Under the pieces are notes generated by a model that saw only the letters and a list, made by a program, of their open reading frames with translations, ran no database searches and had not been told where the DNA came from. The position numbers and the translations under genes are program-made. A DNA stretch of 35,363 nucleotides from an uncultured Blastococcus sp. (GTDB lineage: Bacteria; Actinomycetota; Actinomycetes; Mycobacteriales; Geodermatophilaceae), in contig CADCTN010000166.1 of NCBI GenBank assembly GCA_902805535.1, forward strand, positions 1-35,363, written 5' to 3'. Shown in pieces: positions 21,650 to 30,773 of this stretch (its first letter is position 1; each line of letters starts with the position of its first letter).

Positions 21650-22086
21650 CAGGCGGCCCGCCGGGCATCGCGACGAGCGCTGCGGCGGGCTCGTCGGTCG
21701 TCACGGTCACGGGCGGCGGCGTCGGCGAGGGCCTGGCCCTCGCGCTTCTTCTTCGTCGCGCTGCGCACGCCGTAGCTGAACGCGGCGACCTTGATCAGCG
21801 GGCTGCCCAGCGTGGCGGCGACGACGCTGGTCAGCGCGGCCACGTTGCTGGACACGTTGGCGGCGTTGCCGGTGATGTCGTCCACGCGCTCGAGGTTGCT
21901 GTTCACGTGGGTCACCGTGGTGCTGGCCTGGGTCAGGATGGGGGCGCTCTGCTCGCGCACCTGGCGGATGGTCAGCGTGGTCTCGTCGAGTGTGCGCCCG
22001 AGCTTGAGCAGCGGGACGGCCACCAGCACCACCAGCAGCACCAGGGCGCCGGCTGCGATCAGCCCGGCGATCTCTCCTACGGACAC
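21649..22086 (-). CDS. DUF948-like membrane protein
   Basis: A 145-residue protein with an N-terminal membrane helix (about residues 4-28, EIAGLIAAGALVLLVVLVAVPLLKL), a long helical, probably coiled-coil stretch (GRTLDETTLTIRQVREQ to NSNLERVDDITGNAANVSSNVAAL), and a basic tail rich in Arg and Lys. This matches the DUF948 family, which has a structural look but no defined role. Of two closely spaced in-frame GTG codons, the one at 22086 is chosen because GGGAG stands at a good distance; 22092 is the alternative. It is coupled to the 93-residue gene. The 106-base gap to rarA probably holds its promoter. Confidence 0.8.
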   Translation of the reverse strand: MSVGEIAGLIAAGALVLLVVLVAVPLLKLGRTLDETTLTIRQVREQSAPILTQASTTVTHVNSNLERVDDITGNAANVSSNVAALTSVVAATLGSPLIKVAAFSYGVRSATKKKREGQALADAAARDRDDRRARRSARRDARRAA

Positions 22087-22192
22087 GCGCACTCCCGTTC
22101 TCGGTCTCTCGTCGACCGGCTCGCCCCTGCGGCCCGGCGTGGACACAGTAGTCGCGCCCGCCGCCGGTCCCCGGAGCCGTGTCGGCGGCCCG

Positions 22193-23530
22193 TCAGCGGG
22201 TGCGCCGCACGATGGCCCGCAGTTTTGCCAGCCGCTCTCCCAGCCGCGCCTCGGCTCCGCGGCCGGTCGGGCGGTAGTAGTCCTTCCCGACCAGGGCGTC
22301 GGGCGGGTACTGCTGCGGGACGACGCCGTCGGGGTGGGCGTGCGGGTAGACGTAGGTCTGCCCGTGGCCCAGCTTCTTCGCTCCGCCGTAGTGGGCGTCG
22401 CGCAGCCCGGGGGGCACCGGGCCGGCCAGCCCGGCCCGCACGTCGGCCACCGACTCGCCCATGGCCACCGTGACGGCATTGGACTTCGGCGCGGTGGCCA
22501 GGTGGACGACGGCCTGCGCCAGGGCGAAATGGCCCTCCGGCATCCCGACGAAGGCGACGGCGTCGGCCGCGGCGACGGCGGTGAGCAGGGCGGTGGGGTC
22601 GGCCATCCCGATGTCCTCGCTGGCACTGATCACCAGCCGGCGGGCGATGAAGCGCGGGTCCTCTCCGGCCTCCACCATGCGGGCCAGGTAGTGCATCGCG
22701 GCGTCGACATCGCTGCCGCGGATGGTCTTGATCAGCGCGCTGGCGACGTCGTAGTGCTGGTCGCCCTGGCGGTCGTAGCGCACCGCGGCCTGGGCGACCG
22801 CGGTCTCCAGCGTGGCGAGGTCCAGCACGTCGGCGCCCGCCGCCCGGGCGGCGCCGGCGCCGGACTCCAGGGCGGTCAGCGCCTTGCGCGCGTCGCCGCC
22901 GGCGACCCGCACCAGGTGCGTCTGCGCCTCCTCGGTGAGCGTGACCGCCCCGTCGAGGCCGCGTTCGGCGGTGAGCGCCCGGTGCAGGACGGCGCGGATG
23001 TCCTCGTCGCTGAGCGGCTGCAGGGCGAGGACCAGCGAGCGGCTCAGCAAGGGGCTGACCACGGAGAAGAACGGGTTCTCCGTGGTGGCGGCGATCAGGC
23101 TGACGATCCGGTCCTCGACCGCGCCGAGCAGCGAGTCCTGCTGGGTCTTGGAGAAGCGGTGCACCTCGTCGATGAACAGGACCGTCCGGCGGCCGGCGTA
23201 GGTGAGCTCCCGCTTCGCGGCGGTGATGACTGCGCGGACCTCCTTCACCCCGGAGTCCAGGGCCGACAGCTGCACGAACTGGCGCTTGGTCGCCAGCGAG
23301 ATGACGTGCGCGAGCGTCGTCTTGCCGGTGCCCGGGGGGCCGTACAGGACCAGCGACATCGGCTCGTCGGACTCGACCAGCCGCCGCAGCGGGGCGCGCT
23401 CGCCGAGCAGGTGCTGCTGCCCCACCACCTCGTCCAGGGCGCGGGGACGCATCCGGACCGCCAGCGGCGCGCCCGCATCGACGGCCGCGGCGGCCGCCGT
23501 CTCCGCGGGGTCCTCGAACAGCGAAGTCAC
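22193..23530 (-). CDS. rarA: Replication-associated recombination protein A (AAA+ ATPase)
   Basis: RarA/MgsA is a clamp-loader-like AAA+ ATPase that acts at stalled replication forks; it is the bacterial relative of WRNIP1. The 445-residue protein has Walker A GPPGTGKT (64-71), Walker [11 protein letters not shown] (117-126), the sensor segment [12 protein letters not shown] and the C-terminal tetramerisation region with [15 protein letters not shown] and [15 protein letters not shown]. The GTG at 23530 gives the expected start (TSLFEDPAE). A TAGCGT -10 seven bases upstream suggests that the mRNA is leaderless. Confidence 0.95.
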   Translation of the reverse strand: MTSLFEDPAETAAAAAVDAGAPLAVRMRPRALDEVVGQQHLLGERAPLRRLVESDEPMSLVLYGPPGTGKTTLAHVISLATKRQFVQLSALDSGVKEVRAVITAAKRELTYAGRRTVLFIDEVHRFSKTQQDSLLGAVEDRIVSLIAATTENPFFSVVSPLLSRSLVLALQPLSDEDIRAVLHRALTAERGLDGAVTLTEEAQTHLVRVAGGDARKALTALESGAGAARAAGADVLDLATLETAVAQAAVRYDRQGDQHYDVASALIKTIRGSDVDAAMHYLARMVEAGEDPRFIARRLVISASEDIGMADPTALLTAVAAADAVAFVGMPEGHFALAQAVVHLATAPKSNAVTVAMGESVADVRAGLAGPVPPGLRDAHYGGAKKLGHGQTYVYPHAHPDGVVPQQYPPDALVGKDYYRPTGRGAEARLGERLAKLRAIVRRTR

Positions 23531-23537
23531 GGTTGCG

Positions 23538-23543
23538 ACGCTA
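23538..23543 (-). promoter_or_regulatory. Candidate -10 for a leaderless rarA transcript
   Basis: Reads TAGCGT on the minus strand and ends seven bases before the rarA GTG, so transcription would begin at the start codon. The gene lacks a Shine-Dalgarno, which fits. The same hexamer precedes the pyr operon leader. Confidence 0.45.
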
Positions 23544-23564
23544 CCCGTGGGGCACGACAGCCTC

Positions 23565-24446
23565 GTGAAGCAGCGGAGCATCGGGAACGACACCGTCGGC
23601 CGGGTGGACGTGGGGGCCGTGGGCCTCGGCGCCATGCCCCTGTCCACCAAAGAACCGCGACCCTCCCCGGAGGAGGCGATCGCCGTCGTCCACGCCGCCC
23701 TCGACGCGGGGGTGACGCTGATCGACACCGCGGACGCCTACTCGAGAGACGAGGCGGAGTTCGGGCACAACGAGTCGCTCGTCGCCGAGGCGCTCGCGTC
23801 CGCCGGGGCCTCGGCCGGGGACTCCGACGTGCTGGTGGCCACCAAGGGCGGGCACACCCGGCGCGGCACCGACTGGGAGCTGGACGGGTCGCCGTCCTAC
23901 CTGCGCCGAGCCTGCGAGGGGTCGCTGAAGCGGCTCGGGGTCGACGCCATCGGGCTGTACCAGTTCCACCGGCCCGACCCGGCGACCCCGTGGGAGGTGT
24001 CGATGGGCGCCCTGCGCTCGCTGTTCGACGACGGGCTGGTCCGCATGGTCGGGATCAGCAACGCCTCGGTTGCGCAGATCGACGCCGCCCGCGCCGTCCT
24101 GGGCGAGGCGCTGGTGAGCGTGCAGAACCGGTTCTCCCCCGGCTACCGGTCCTCGGCCGCCGAGCTGGCGCACTGCGCGGAGCACGGGCTGGCCTGGCTG
24201 CCGTGGAGTCCGTTCGGCGGCGTGTCGGCCGCCGGTTCGCTGGGCTCCGCGGCGCCGGCCTTCGCCGAGGTCGCCGACGAGCTGGGCGTGTCGGTCTACC
24301 AGGTGACGCTGGCCTGGCACCTGGCGCAGTCCGACGTCGTCGTGGCCATCCCGGGCGCCTCCCGGCCCGCGTCGATCCAGGACTCCGCCGCCGCCACCCA
24401 CCTCGAGCTCACCGGCGACCAGCTCGCCCGTCTCGACGCGAGCTGA
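23565..24446 (+). CDS. Aldo/keto reductase
   Basis: NADPH-dependent oxidoreductase of the AKR family; substrate unknown. The 293-residue TIM-barrel protein has the catalytic tetrad Asp54 (DTADAYS), Tyr59, Lys94 (VATKGG) and His135 (YQFHRPDP), and the C-terminal cofactor segment [19 protein letters not shown]. It diverges from rarA with only 34 bases between the starts. The GTG at 23565 is preferred for its typical N-terminus (KQRSIGND); an in-frame GTG at 23547 is possible. Neither has a clear ribosome binding site. Confidence 0.88.
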   Translation: MKQRSIGNDTVGRVDVGAVGLGAMPLSTKEPRPSPEEAIAVVHAALDAGVTLIDTADAYSRDEAEFGHNESLVAEALASAGASAGDSDVLVATKGGHTRRGTDWELDGSPSYLRRACEGSLKRLGVDAIGLYQFHRPDPATPWEVSMGALRSLFDDGLVRMVGISNASVAQIDAARAVLGEALVSVQNRFSPGYRSSAAELAHCAEHGLAWLPWSPFGGVSAAGSLGSAAPAFAEVADELGVSVYQVTLAWHLAQSDVVVAIPGASRPASIQDSAAATHLELTGDQLARLDAS

Positions 24447-24465
24447 CCGGAACGCCCCGAGCCGC

Positions 24466-24533
24466 CGAGTGAGCAGTTGAGGTCGCCGACACGCGCCGAC
24501 ACGCCGTCGAGTGCGACCTCAACTGCTCACTCG
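24466..24533. repeat. 21-bp perfect palindrome with repeated loop between two plus-strand genes
   Basis: The 21 bases at 24466-24486 (beginning cgagtgagcagttgagg) are exactly complementary in reverse to 24513-24533. Between them lie 26 bases that begin within two tandem copies of cgccgacacg (24484-24503). It starts 20 bases after the reductase stop. No T-run follows, so it is a poor intrinsic terminator; it resembles the pyrC/carA palindrome in size and in having cgag ends. Confidence 0.9.
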
Positions 24534-25482
24534 TCCGTCCACAGCCTGGCGGCCGGTCCACGGATGCGCCCTGACCGTCGTCCCGGCAGCGCGGCGACCG
24601 CACCGTCGCGGGCGTGACGAAGTACCTCCCCCCCTGACCTACACGCGGTCCGCGGCCGACGTCGCCGAGCTCACCCGTGCACAACTGCGCGTCGATGGCA
24701 TCCGCGTCACCCGAGGCGGCTACGTCTCGCGGGCGGCGGAGCTCACCCTGGCGACGGCCGGCCGGGCCGCACTGGACGTGCTCCCGGAGGGCGCCGTCGT
24801 CTCCCACCACACCGCGGCGGCCCTCCTGGGCGCTCCGGTCCGCACGGGGTGGCCGCTCACCTTCTCGGTGCCGCCGAAGACCTACCGGCCCCGCCGTCGC
24901 GGAGTTCTCGTCCACGTGGGGAGCCTCGCCGACGGCGACCGGACGACGGTCGGCGAGCTCCCCGTGACCAGTGGCTGCCGCACCTGGCTCGACCTCGCCA
25001 GGTGCCTGCCGTCGGACGAGCTGGTGGCCGTGGGTGACGCCCTGTTCCGCGCCGGCCACCTCGACCCCACATCGGTGCGCGCGCGCCTGGACCGGGCGCA
25101 CGGCAGGCGCGGCGTCGTCCTGGCGCGCCGCTGGGCACCACGCCTGACCCGGCTGGCGGCGTCCCGGCCCGAGAGCCTGGTCCGGGTGTGGCTGATCGAG
25201 AGCCCGCTCCCGGACCCCGAGCTGCAGGTGCCCCTGAGCGACCACGCCGGGCGGGAGATCGCGCACGCCGATCTCGGCTACGCGCGGTGGCGGGTTGCCT
25301 TGGAGTACGAGGGGCGCCAGCACGCCGAGCGCGAGCAGTTCGGACGGGACATCGCCCGCTATTCGCTGATGGCCAGCCGCGGATGGCTCGTGCTGCGCTT
25401 CGGCGAGGACGACCTCGCCCGCCGCGAACGCGTGGTCGCGCGGGTCGCGGGCGCCCTCCGCAGCCGGGGTGCGTCGTGGTGA
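24511..25482 (+). CDS. DUF559-domain protein with AbiEi-like N-terminal region
   Basis: The supported part runs from about 24634 (LTYTRSAADVAEL) to the stop. It begins with a winged-helix-like segment (LTRAQLRVDGIRVTRGGYVS) and SHHTAAALLGAPV, as in AbiEi-type antitoxin-like proteins. It ends in a DUF559 domain of the restriction-endonuclease-like fold: IAHADLGYARWRVALEYEGRQH and RYSLMASRGWLVLRFGEDDL, with the Asp and Glu of a PD-(D/E)XK site present. The function is unknown; such genes are frequent in actinobacteria without a paired toxin. The only standard in-frame start is the GTG at 24511, which lies in the palindrome and adds about 41 unlikely residues. A GTG at 24614 would fit if a C7 tract (24628-24634) had one more C. 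Confidence 0.75.
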   Translation: MRPQLLTRPSTAWRPVHGCALTVVPAARRPHRRGRDEVPPPLTYTRSAADVAELTRAQLRVDGIRVTRGGYVSRAAELTLATAGRAALDVLPEGAVVSHHTAAALLGAPVRTGWPLTFSVPPKTYRPRRRGVLVHVGSLADGDRTTVGELPVTSGCRTWLDLARCLPSDELVAVGDALFRAGHLDPTSVRARLDRAHGRRGVVLARRWAPRLTRLAASRPESLVRVWLIESPLPDPELQVPLSDHAGREIAHADLGYARWRVALEYEGRQHAEREQFGRDIARYSLMASRGWLVLRFGEDDLARRERVVARVAGALRSRGASW

Positions 25483-25495
25483 CGGCGGGCCCCGA

Positions 25496-26584
25496 TCAGC
25501 GGCCGAGGGCGTCCTTCAGGGCGGCGAGCACGAGGGCGACCTTGTCCGGGGTCGCGTTGGCGCCCATGAGACCGATCCGCCACACGGTGGCCGCGTAGGC
25601 CCCCACTCCCCCGCCGATCTCAAGGTCGAAGCGCTCCAGCAGCTCCTTGCGCACCGCCGCCGGGTCCACGCCGTCGGGCACCCGCACGGTGGTCAGCTCC
25701 GGCAGCCGGTGCCCCTCGGCGGCGAACAGCTCCAGCCCCAGCTCGGCCAGCCCCTCGTGCAGCAGCCGGCCGGCCTCGGCGTGCCGTGCGTGGACGGCGT
25801 CCAGGCCCTCCTCGAGGATCCGGCCCAGGCCCGCGTGCAGCGATACGACCATGCCCGTCGGCGCGGTGTGGTGGTAGGTGCGGCCCGAGCCCGCGGCCTC
25901 CCCGGCGTAGCCGCCGAGCAGCCCGAGGTCCAGGTACCAGCTCTGCGGCTTCTCGATCCGCCGCTCCCACGCCCGGTCGCCGATCGTGAACGGCGCCAGG
26001 CCCGGGGCGACGCCGAGGCACTTCTGCGAGCCGGAGTAGGCCAGGTCCACGCCCCAGTCGTCGAGCCGCACCGGGATGCCGCCCAGCGAGGTCACGCAGT
26101 CGGCCAGCAGCAGCGCGTCGCCCTTCCCGGCGGCCAGCGGCTCCAGGTCGGAGCGCACCCCGGTCGAGGTCTCGGCGTGGACGGCGGCGATCAGCTTCGG
26201 CGAGGGGTGGGCGGCGAGCACGCGCTCGGCGTCGACCGGCCGGCCCCACTCGTGCTCGACGGCCACCACCTCGGCACCGCAGCGCGACGCGACCTCCACC
26301 ATGCGCTGGCCGAAGAGCCCGTTCACCGCCACCACGACGACGTCCCCGGGCCCCACGGTGTTGACGAAGGCCGCCTCCATGCCCGCCGAGCCGGTCGCCG
26401 ACAGCGGCAGGGTGCGCCGGTTCGCCGTCCCGAAGACCTGCCGCAGCCGCTCGGAGGTCTCGTCGAGGATGCCGAGGAAGACCGGGTCCAGATGCCCCAG
26501 CAGGGGCTGCCCGAGGGCGACCGTCGCCTCCGGATAGGGGTTGGACGGGCCGGGTCCGAGCAGGGTGCGGGCGCGCAACGGCAT
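25496..26584 (-). CDS. Class V aminotransferase, alanine-glyoxylate / serine-pyruvate type
   Basis: PLP enzyme of the AGXT family, expected to transfer the amino group of alanine or serine to glyoxylate or pyruvate. The 362-residue protein has LGPGPSNPYPEA at the N-terminus, SATGSAGMEAAF for the cofactor phosphate, AVHAETSTGV, Asp162 in LLADCVTSLGG and the Schiff-base Lys188 in YSGSQKCLG. Exact substrates cannot be read. The ATG at 26584 is inside a 13-bp hairpin stem and has no Shine-Dalgarno nearby. It lies 32 bases after aspS and converges with the DUF559 gene, 13 bases away. Confidence 0.9.
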   Translation of the reverse strand: MPLRARTLLGPGPSNPYPEATVALGQPLLGHLDPVFLGILDETSERLRQVFGTANRRTLPLSATGSAGMEAAFVNTVGPGDVVVVAVNGLFGQRMVEVASRCGAEVVAVEHEWGRPVDAERVLAAHPSPKLIAAVHAETSTGVRSDLEPLAAGKGDALLLADCVTSLGGIPVRLDDWGVDLAYSGSQKCLGVAPGLAPFTIGDRAWERRIEKPQSWYLDLGLLGGYAGEAAGSGRTYHHTAPTGMVVSLHAGLGRILEEGLDAVHARHAEAGRLLHEGLAELGLELFAAEGHRLPELTTVRVPDGVDPAAVRKELLERFDLEIGGGVGAYAATVWRIGLMGANATPDKVALVLAALKDALGR

Positions 26585-26610
26585 GCGGCGGACGCTACCG
26601 CCGCATGCCG
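26579..26610. repeat. 13-bp perfect inverted repeat spanning the aminotransferase start codon
   Basis: cggcatgcggcgg (26579-26591) and ccgccgcatgccg (26598-26610) are exact reverse complements around acgcta. The stem fills most of the 32-base gap between aspS and the aminotransferase and includes the latter's ATG (26584-26582). A GC-rich stem this long should be very stable in RNA. Confidence 0.85.
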
Positions 26611-26616
26611 GCCCCG

Positions 26617-28386
26617 TCAGGCCGAGGTCGGGCCGGGTGCGCCCGGCTCGCCCACCAGCGGTTCGGCCTGCGGGACGACGTCGATGCCCGCCTCCTTGCG
26701 CTGGGCGTCGGTGATCGGCGTCGGCGCGCCGGTCAGCGGGTCGAACCCGGCACCGGTCTTGGGGAAGGCGATGACCTCGCGGATCGACTCCACCCCGGTG
26801 AGCAGCGCCGACAGCCGGTCCCAGCCGAGCGCGGCGCCGGCGTGCGGCGGCGGGCCGTAGGCGAAGGCCTCGAGGAAGAAGCCGAACCGCTCACGGGCCT
26901 CCTCCCGGGACATGCCGAGGGTCTCGAACACCCGCTCCTGCAGCGCGGCGTCGTGGATGCGGACCGAGCCGCTCATCACCTCGTTGCCGTTGATCACCAT
27001 GTCGTAGGCGTCGGACAGCGCCTCGCCCCGGTGGTCGGCGAAGGACTCCCGGAACTCCGGCGTGGGCGAGGTGAACGGGTGGTGCATGAAGGTCCAGGAG
27101 CCGTCCTCGGTCTCCTCGAACATCGGGAAGTCGACGACGAACAGGAACGACCAGCTGCCGGGCTCGATCAGCTCCAGCCGCTTGGCGATCTCGTTGCGCG
27201 CGGCACCCAGCAGCTCCTGGGCCGACCGGCGCGGGCCGGCGGCGAAGAAGACGCAGTCGCCGGGCTCCGCCCCGACCGCCTCGACCAGCCCGGCACGCTC
27301 CTGCTCGGAGAGGTTCTTCGCCACCGGGCCGCCGAGGGTGCCGTCGTCGGCGATCGTCACGTAGGCCAGCCCGCGGTAGCCCCGCGACTTGGCCCAGTCC
27401 TGCCACGCGTCGAAGGCCCGCCGCGGCTGGGCGCCCCCGCCGGGCATGACGACGGCGCCCACGTAGGGCGCCTGGAAGACGCGGAACGGGGTGTCGGCGA
27501 AGTAGGAGGTGAGCTCGGTGAGCTCGATGCCGAAGCGCAGGTCGGGCTTGTCGGAGCCGAACCGGTCCATCGCCTCGCGGTAGGTCATCCGCGGGATCTC
27601 CGGCACCTCGTAGGAGGCCAGCTCGCGCCACAGCGCCCGGACGACGTCCTCGGCGACGGCGAGCACGTCGTCCCGGTCGACGAAGCTCATCTCGAAGTCC
27701 AGCTGGGTGAACTCCGGCTGCCGGTCGGCGCGGAAGTCCTCGTCCCGGAAGCAGCGCGCGATCTGGTAGTAGCGCTCCAGCCCGCCGATCATCAGCAGCT
27801 GCTTGAACAGCTGCGGGGACTGCGGGAGGGCGTACCACTTGCCCGGCTGCAGCCGGACCGGGACGACGAAGTCGCGCGCGCCCTCGGGCGTGGAGCGGGT
27901 GAGGTTGGGCGTCTCCACCTCGGCGAAGCCGTGGCGGTGCATCACCTCGCGGGCCACCCGGCTGACCTCGGAGCGGATCCGCATCGCGCGGGCCGGGCCC
28001 TGCCGGCGCAGGTCGAGGTAGCGGTACCTGTAGCGGACGTCGTCCGACGCGGCCTGGTCGCTCTCGATGGGGAACGGCAGCGGCGCCGCGGCCGACAGCA
28101 CCTCCAGGGTCGTGGTCGCCACCTCGATCTCGCCGGTGGGCAGCTCCGGGTTCTCGTTGCCCTCGGGGCGCGTGCCCACCTCACCGGTCACGAGCACGCA
28201 GTACTCGTTGCGCAGGTGGTGGGCCTCCTCCTCGCGGACGACGACCTGCACGTACCCCGAGGCGTCGCGCAGGTCGAGGAAGACCACGCCGCCGTGGTCG
28301 CGGCGGCGGGCCACCCAGCCGGCGAGGGTGACGGTGGTGCCGGCGTCGGACGCGCGCAGCGTCCCGGCGTCGTGGGTGCGAAGCAA
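26617..28386 (-). CDS. aspS: Aspartate-tRNA ligase
   Basis: Charges tRNA with aspartate. The 589-residue bacterial-type enzyme has the N-terminal OB-fold anticodon domain ([24 protein letters not shown]), class II motif 2 ([23 protein letters not shown]), the bacterial GAD insertion domain in the middle, and motif 3 (GAALGWDRL). The start is read as TTG at 28386, which gives [10 protein letters not shown], the usual actinobacterial N-terminus, and has AAAGGA about ten bases upstream; no ATG or GTG fits. Whether it also charges tRNA(Asn) depends on gatCAB and asnS, which are not in the window. Confidence 0.96.
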   Translation of the reverse strand: MLRTHDAGTLRASDAGTTVTLAGWVARRRDHGGVVFLDLRDASGYVQVVVREEEAHHLRNEYCVLVTGEVGTRPEGNENPELPTGEIEVATTTLEVLSAAAPLPFPIESDQAASDDVRYRYRYLDLRRQGPARAMRIRSEVSRVAREVMHRHGFAEVETPNLTRSTPEGARDFVVPVRLQPGKWYALPQSPQLFKQLLMIGGLERYYQIARCFRDEDFRADRQPEFTQLDFEMSFVDRDDVLAVAEDVVRALWRELASYEVPEIPRMTYREAMDRFGSDKPDLRFGIELTELTSYFADTPFRVFQAPYVGAVVMPGGGAQPRRAFDAWQDWAKSRGYRGLAYVTIADDGTLGGPVAKNLSEQERAGLVEAVGAEPGDCVFFAAGPRRSAQELLGAARNEIAKRLELIEPGSWSFLFVVDFPMFEETEDGSWTFMHHPFTSPTPEFRESFADHRGEALSDAYDMVINGNEVMSGSVRIHDAALQERVFETLGMSREEARERFGFFLEAFAYGPPPHAGAALGWDRLSALLTGVESIREVIAFPKTGAGFDPLTGAPTPITDAQRKEAGIDVVPQAEPLVGEPGAPGPTSA

Positions 28387-28436
28387 CTGAGTGATCCTTT
28401 GAGCGGGAGGCGGGAGACGGCGGAGCGGGTGGGGGG

Positions 28437-29432
28437 CTACCAGCGGTCGTGCACGTGGGCGCGGATGCGCTCGTCGTACACCCGCTCGAGGTCGGCGAGC
28501 TGGGCGTCCGACAGCGGCGCCAGCGATGCCGCCGCGACGTTGCCGCGCACCTGGGTGACGTTGCGGGCGCCGGGGATGACCGTGGTGACGCCGGGCTGGT
28601 CGATGACCCAGCGGAGGGCGAACGCGGCGGTCGGGACCGTGTCGCCGGCGATCTCGGCCACCTCGCGGGCGGCGGCCACGCCGACCTCGAAGGGCACGCC
28701 GGCGAAGGTCTCGCCCACGTCGAACGCCTCGCCGTGGCGGTTGAAGTTCCGGTGGTCGTCGGCCGGGAAGGTCGTCGACTCGTCGTACTTGCCGGTCAGC
28801 AGGCCGCTGGCCAGCGGCACGCGGGCGAGGATCCCGACGCCGGCCTTGGCCGCGGCCGGCAGCAGCTCCTCCAGCGGCTTGCGCCGGAACACGTTGAGGA
28901 TGACCTGGATCGACTGCACGCCCGGGTGCTCCAGCGCGGTCAGCCCCTCTGCGACGGTTTCGACCGAGACGCCGTAGGCGGCGATCGAACCGTCGGCGAC
29001 GAACCCGTCGAGGGTGTCGTAGACCCGCTGGTCGGAGTAGACCGCCGGCGGCGGGCAGTGCAGCTGCACGAGGTCGAGGGTCGCGACGCCGAGGTTGCGA
29101 CGGGACCTGTCGATCCACGCCCGCAGGTTCTCCGGCGTGTACTGCCCGGCCTCGAAGGGGTCGGCGCGCCGGCCGGCCTTGGTGGCGACGAACGGGCGGT
29201 CCGAGCGGGTGACCAGCGCCTTGCGGATGCGCTCCTCCGAGCGCCCGTCGCCGTAGACGTCCGCGGTGTCCAGCAGGGTGACCCCGGCGTCCAGCGCGGC
29301 GTCGAGGACCTCACCGGCGGCGTCGTCGTCCACGTCGCCCCAGTCACCGCCGAGCTGCCAGGTGCCCAGCCCGATCACGCCGACGTCTGCCCCGGTCCGC
29401 CCGAGCGGCCGCTGTTCCATCGATGAGCTCAC
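28437..29432 (-). CDS. Aldo/keto reductase coupled to hisS
   Basis: AKR-family oxidoreductase of unknown substrate, 331 residues. The tetrad is intact: Asp55 and Tyr60 in DTADVYGDG, Lys85 in VATKAGR and His125 in [26 protein letters not shown] near the C-terminus is the NADP-binding segment. It resembles the YghZ/Tas-like group more than the other reductase in this window. The GTG at 29432 overlaps the hisS stop (GTGA); the ATG at 29420 is an alternative start that loses four residues. Its position between two tRNA synthetase genes is unexpected. Confidence 0.88.
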   Translation of the reverse strand: MSSSMEQRPLGRTGADVGVIGLGTWQLGGDWGDVDDDAAGEVLDAALDAGVTLLDTADVYGDGRSEERIRKALVTRSDRPFVATKAGRRADPFEAGQYTPENLRAWIDRSRRNLGVATLDLVQLHCPPPAVYSDQRVYDTLDGFVADGSIAAYGVSVETVAEGLTALEHPGVQSIQVILNVFRRKPLEELLPAAAKAGVGILARVPLASGLLTGKYDESTTFPADDHRNFNRHGEAFDVGETFAGVPFEVGVAAAREVAEIAGDTVPTAAFALRWVIDQPGVTTVIPGARNVTQVRGNVAAASLAPLSDAQLADLERVYDERIRAHVHDRW

Positions 29433-30694
29433 TCCCCCACACTCGCACGCACTGTCTCGAACAGCTCTCCCACCGGCACGGGACGTTGCTCGCCCGTGCG
29501 CAGGTCCTTGAGCTGCCCGACCCCCTCGGCGAGGTCGCGGTCGCCGACGACGACGACGTGGGTGGCGCCGGAGCGGTCGGCGGCCTTCATCGCGCCCTTG
29601 AGCCCGCGGTCGCCGTACACGGTGTCCGCGGCGATCCCCGCGTCGCGCAGCTGCCCCACCAGCGCGACAGCCAGCCGCTTGGCCTCGGCGCCCAGCGGGA
29701 CGACGAACGCCTGCACCCCGGCGCGCACGCCGATGTCCAGCCCTTCCGCCTGCACCGCCAGCAGCGTCCGGTCCACGCCGACCGCGTACCCGATGCCGGA
29801 CACGTCAGGGCCACCGAGCGCCGCGGAGAGGCCGTCGTAGCGGCCACCCCCGCCGATCGCCGACTGCGCCCCGAGCCCGGAGTGCACGAACTCGAAGGTG
29901 GTCTTCGTGTAGTAGTCCAGGCCGCGCACCAGCCGCGGCGCCTCCGTCCAGCTCACCCCGAGGTCGGTCAGGTGCTGGCGGACGGCGTCGTAGTGCGCCT
30001 TCGTGGAGTCCGAGAGGTGGTCGACCATCAACGGGGCGTCGTCCAGCTGGGCCTGCACCTCGGGCCGCTTGTCGTCGAGCACCCGGAGCGGGTTGATCCC
30101 CGCCCGCCGCCGGGTCTCCTCGTCGAGGTCGAGCCCGGCCAGGTACTCCACCAGCAGCTCGCGGTACCGCGGCCGGCAGGTGTCGTCGCCCAGCGAGGTG
30201 AGCAGCAGCTGGAAGTCGGTGAGCCCCAGGTCCCGGAAGCCCTGGACACCCAGGGCCACCACCTCGGCGTCCAGCGCCGGGTCGTCGGTGCCGAGCGCCT
30301 CCATGTCGACCTGGGTGAAGTGCCGGTAGCGACCGGCCTGCGGGCGCTCGTAGCGGAACGCCGCGCCCACGGTCCAGAGCTTCACCGGCAGGGCGCCGTC
30401 GTGCAGCCGGTGCTCGATGAAGGCGCGCATCAGCCCGGCGGTCAGCTCCGGCCGGAGGGTGAGCGAGCGGCCGCCGCGGTCGTCGAAGGTGTACATCTCC
30501 TTCGTGACGACGTCGGTGGACTCCCCCACCCCGCGGGAGAAGACGGCGGTCTCCTCGAAGACCGGCGTCTCGACGTAGCCGTAGCCCGCCCGGCGCAGCG
30601 GCGCGGTGAGCGTGTCGCGGACGGCGAGGAAGCGCGCGGAGTCCGGGGGCAGGGTGTCGAACGTCCCCTTCGGCGCGGTCAGGCCGCCGCTCAC
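29429..30694 (-). CDS. hisS: Histidine-tRNA ligase
   Basis: Charges tRNA(His). The 421-residue class II enzyme has [15 protein letters not shown] at the N-terminus, [13 protein letters not shown], motif 2 in [18 protein letters not shown], the His-specific signature [15 protein letters not shown] and GGGGRYDGL, followed by the C-terminal anticodon-binding domain ([18 protein letters not shown]). The GTG at 30694 follows a GGGGGA ribosome binding site. It ends in a GTGA overlap with an aldo/keto reductase. The hydrolase gene upstream is 79 bases away. Confidence 0.97.
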   Translation of the reverse strand: MSGGLTAPKGTFDTLPPDSARFLAVRDTLTAPLRRAGYGYVETPVFEETAVFSRGVGESTDVVTKEMYTFDDRGGRSLTLRPELTAGLMRAFIEHRLHDGALPVKLWTVGAAFRYERPQAGRYRHFTQVDMEALGTDDPALDAEVVALGVQGFRDLGLTDFQLLLTSLGDDTCRPRYRELLVEYLAGLDLDEETRRRAGINPLRVLDDKRPEVQAQLDDAPLMVDHLSDSTKAHYDAVRQHLTDLGVSWTEAPRLVRGLDYYTKTTFEFVHSGLGAQSAIGGGGRYDGLSAALGGPDVSGIGYAVGVDRTLLAVQAEGLDIGVRAGVQAFVVPLGAEAKRLAVALVGQLRDAGIAADTVYGDRGLKGAMKAADRSGATHVVVVGDRDLAEGVGQLKDLRTGEQRPVPVGELFETVRASVGE

Positions 30695-30773
30695 AGTGTC
30701 CCCCGTTCGGCTCCGGACTCGTTCCGCTCCTCGGTCGCTGGCGCTCCCTGCGATGCTCGCTCGCCCGTCACTC
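30695..30773 (-). other. Intergenic spacer with stuttering GAGC/GCGA words
   Basis: On the minus strand the spacer between the hydrolase gene and hisS is a run of related words (gcgagcgagc, ggagcgccagcga, gaggagcgg, ggagccga). Such short intergenic stutters are seen in several actinobacteria. No terminator, promoter or gene is evident, other than the hisS ribosome binding site at its end. Confidence 0.45.

Noticed and set aside
19220-21775. An 851-residue open frame on the plus strand across alaS
   Set aside because: Antisense shadow of alaS with low-complexity composition and no recognisable motif.
24511-25482. DUF559 gene and neighbour as a type IV toxin-antitoxin pair
   Set aside because: No toxin (AbiEii-like nucleotidyltransferase) gene is adjacent. 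The flanking genes are a reductase and an aminotransferase.
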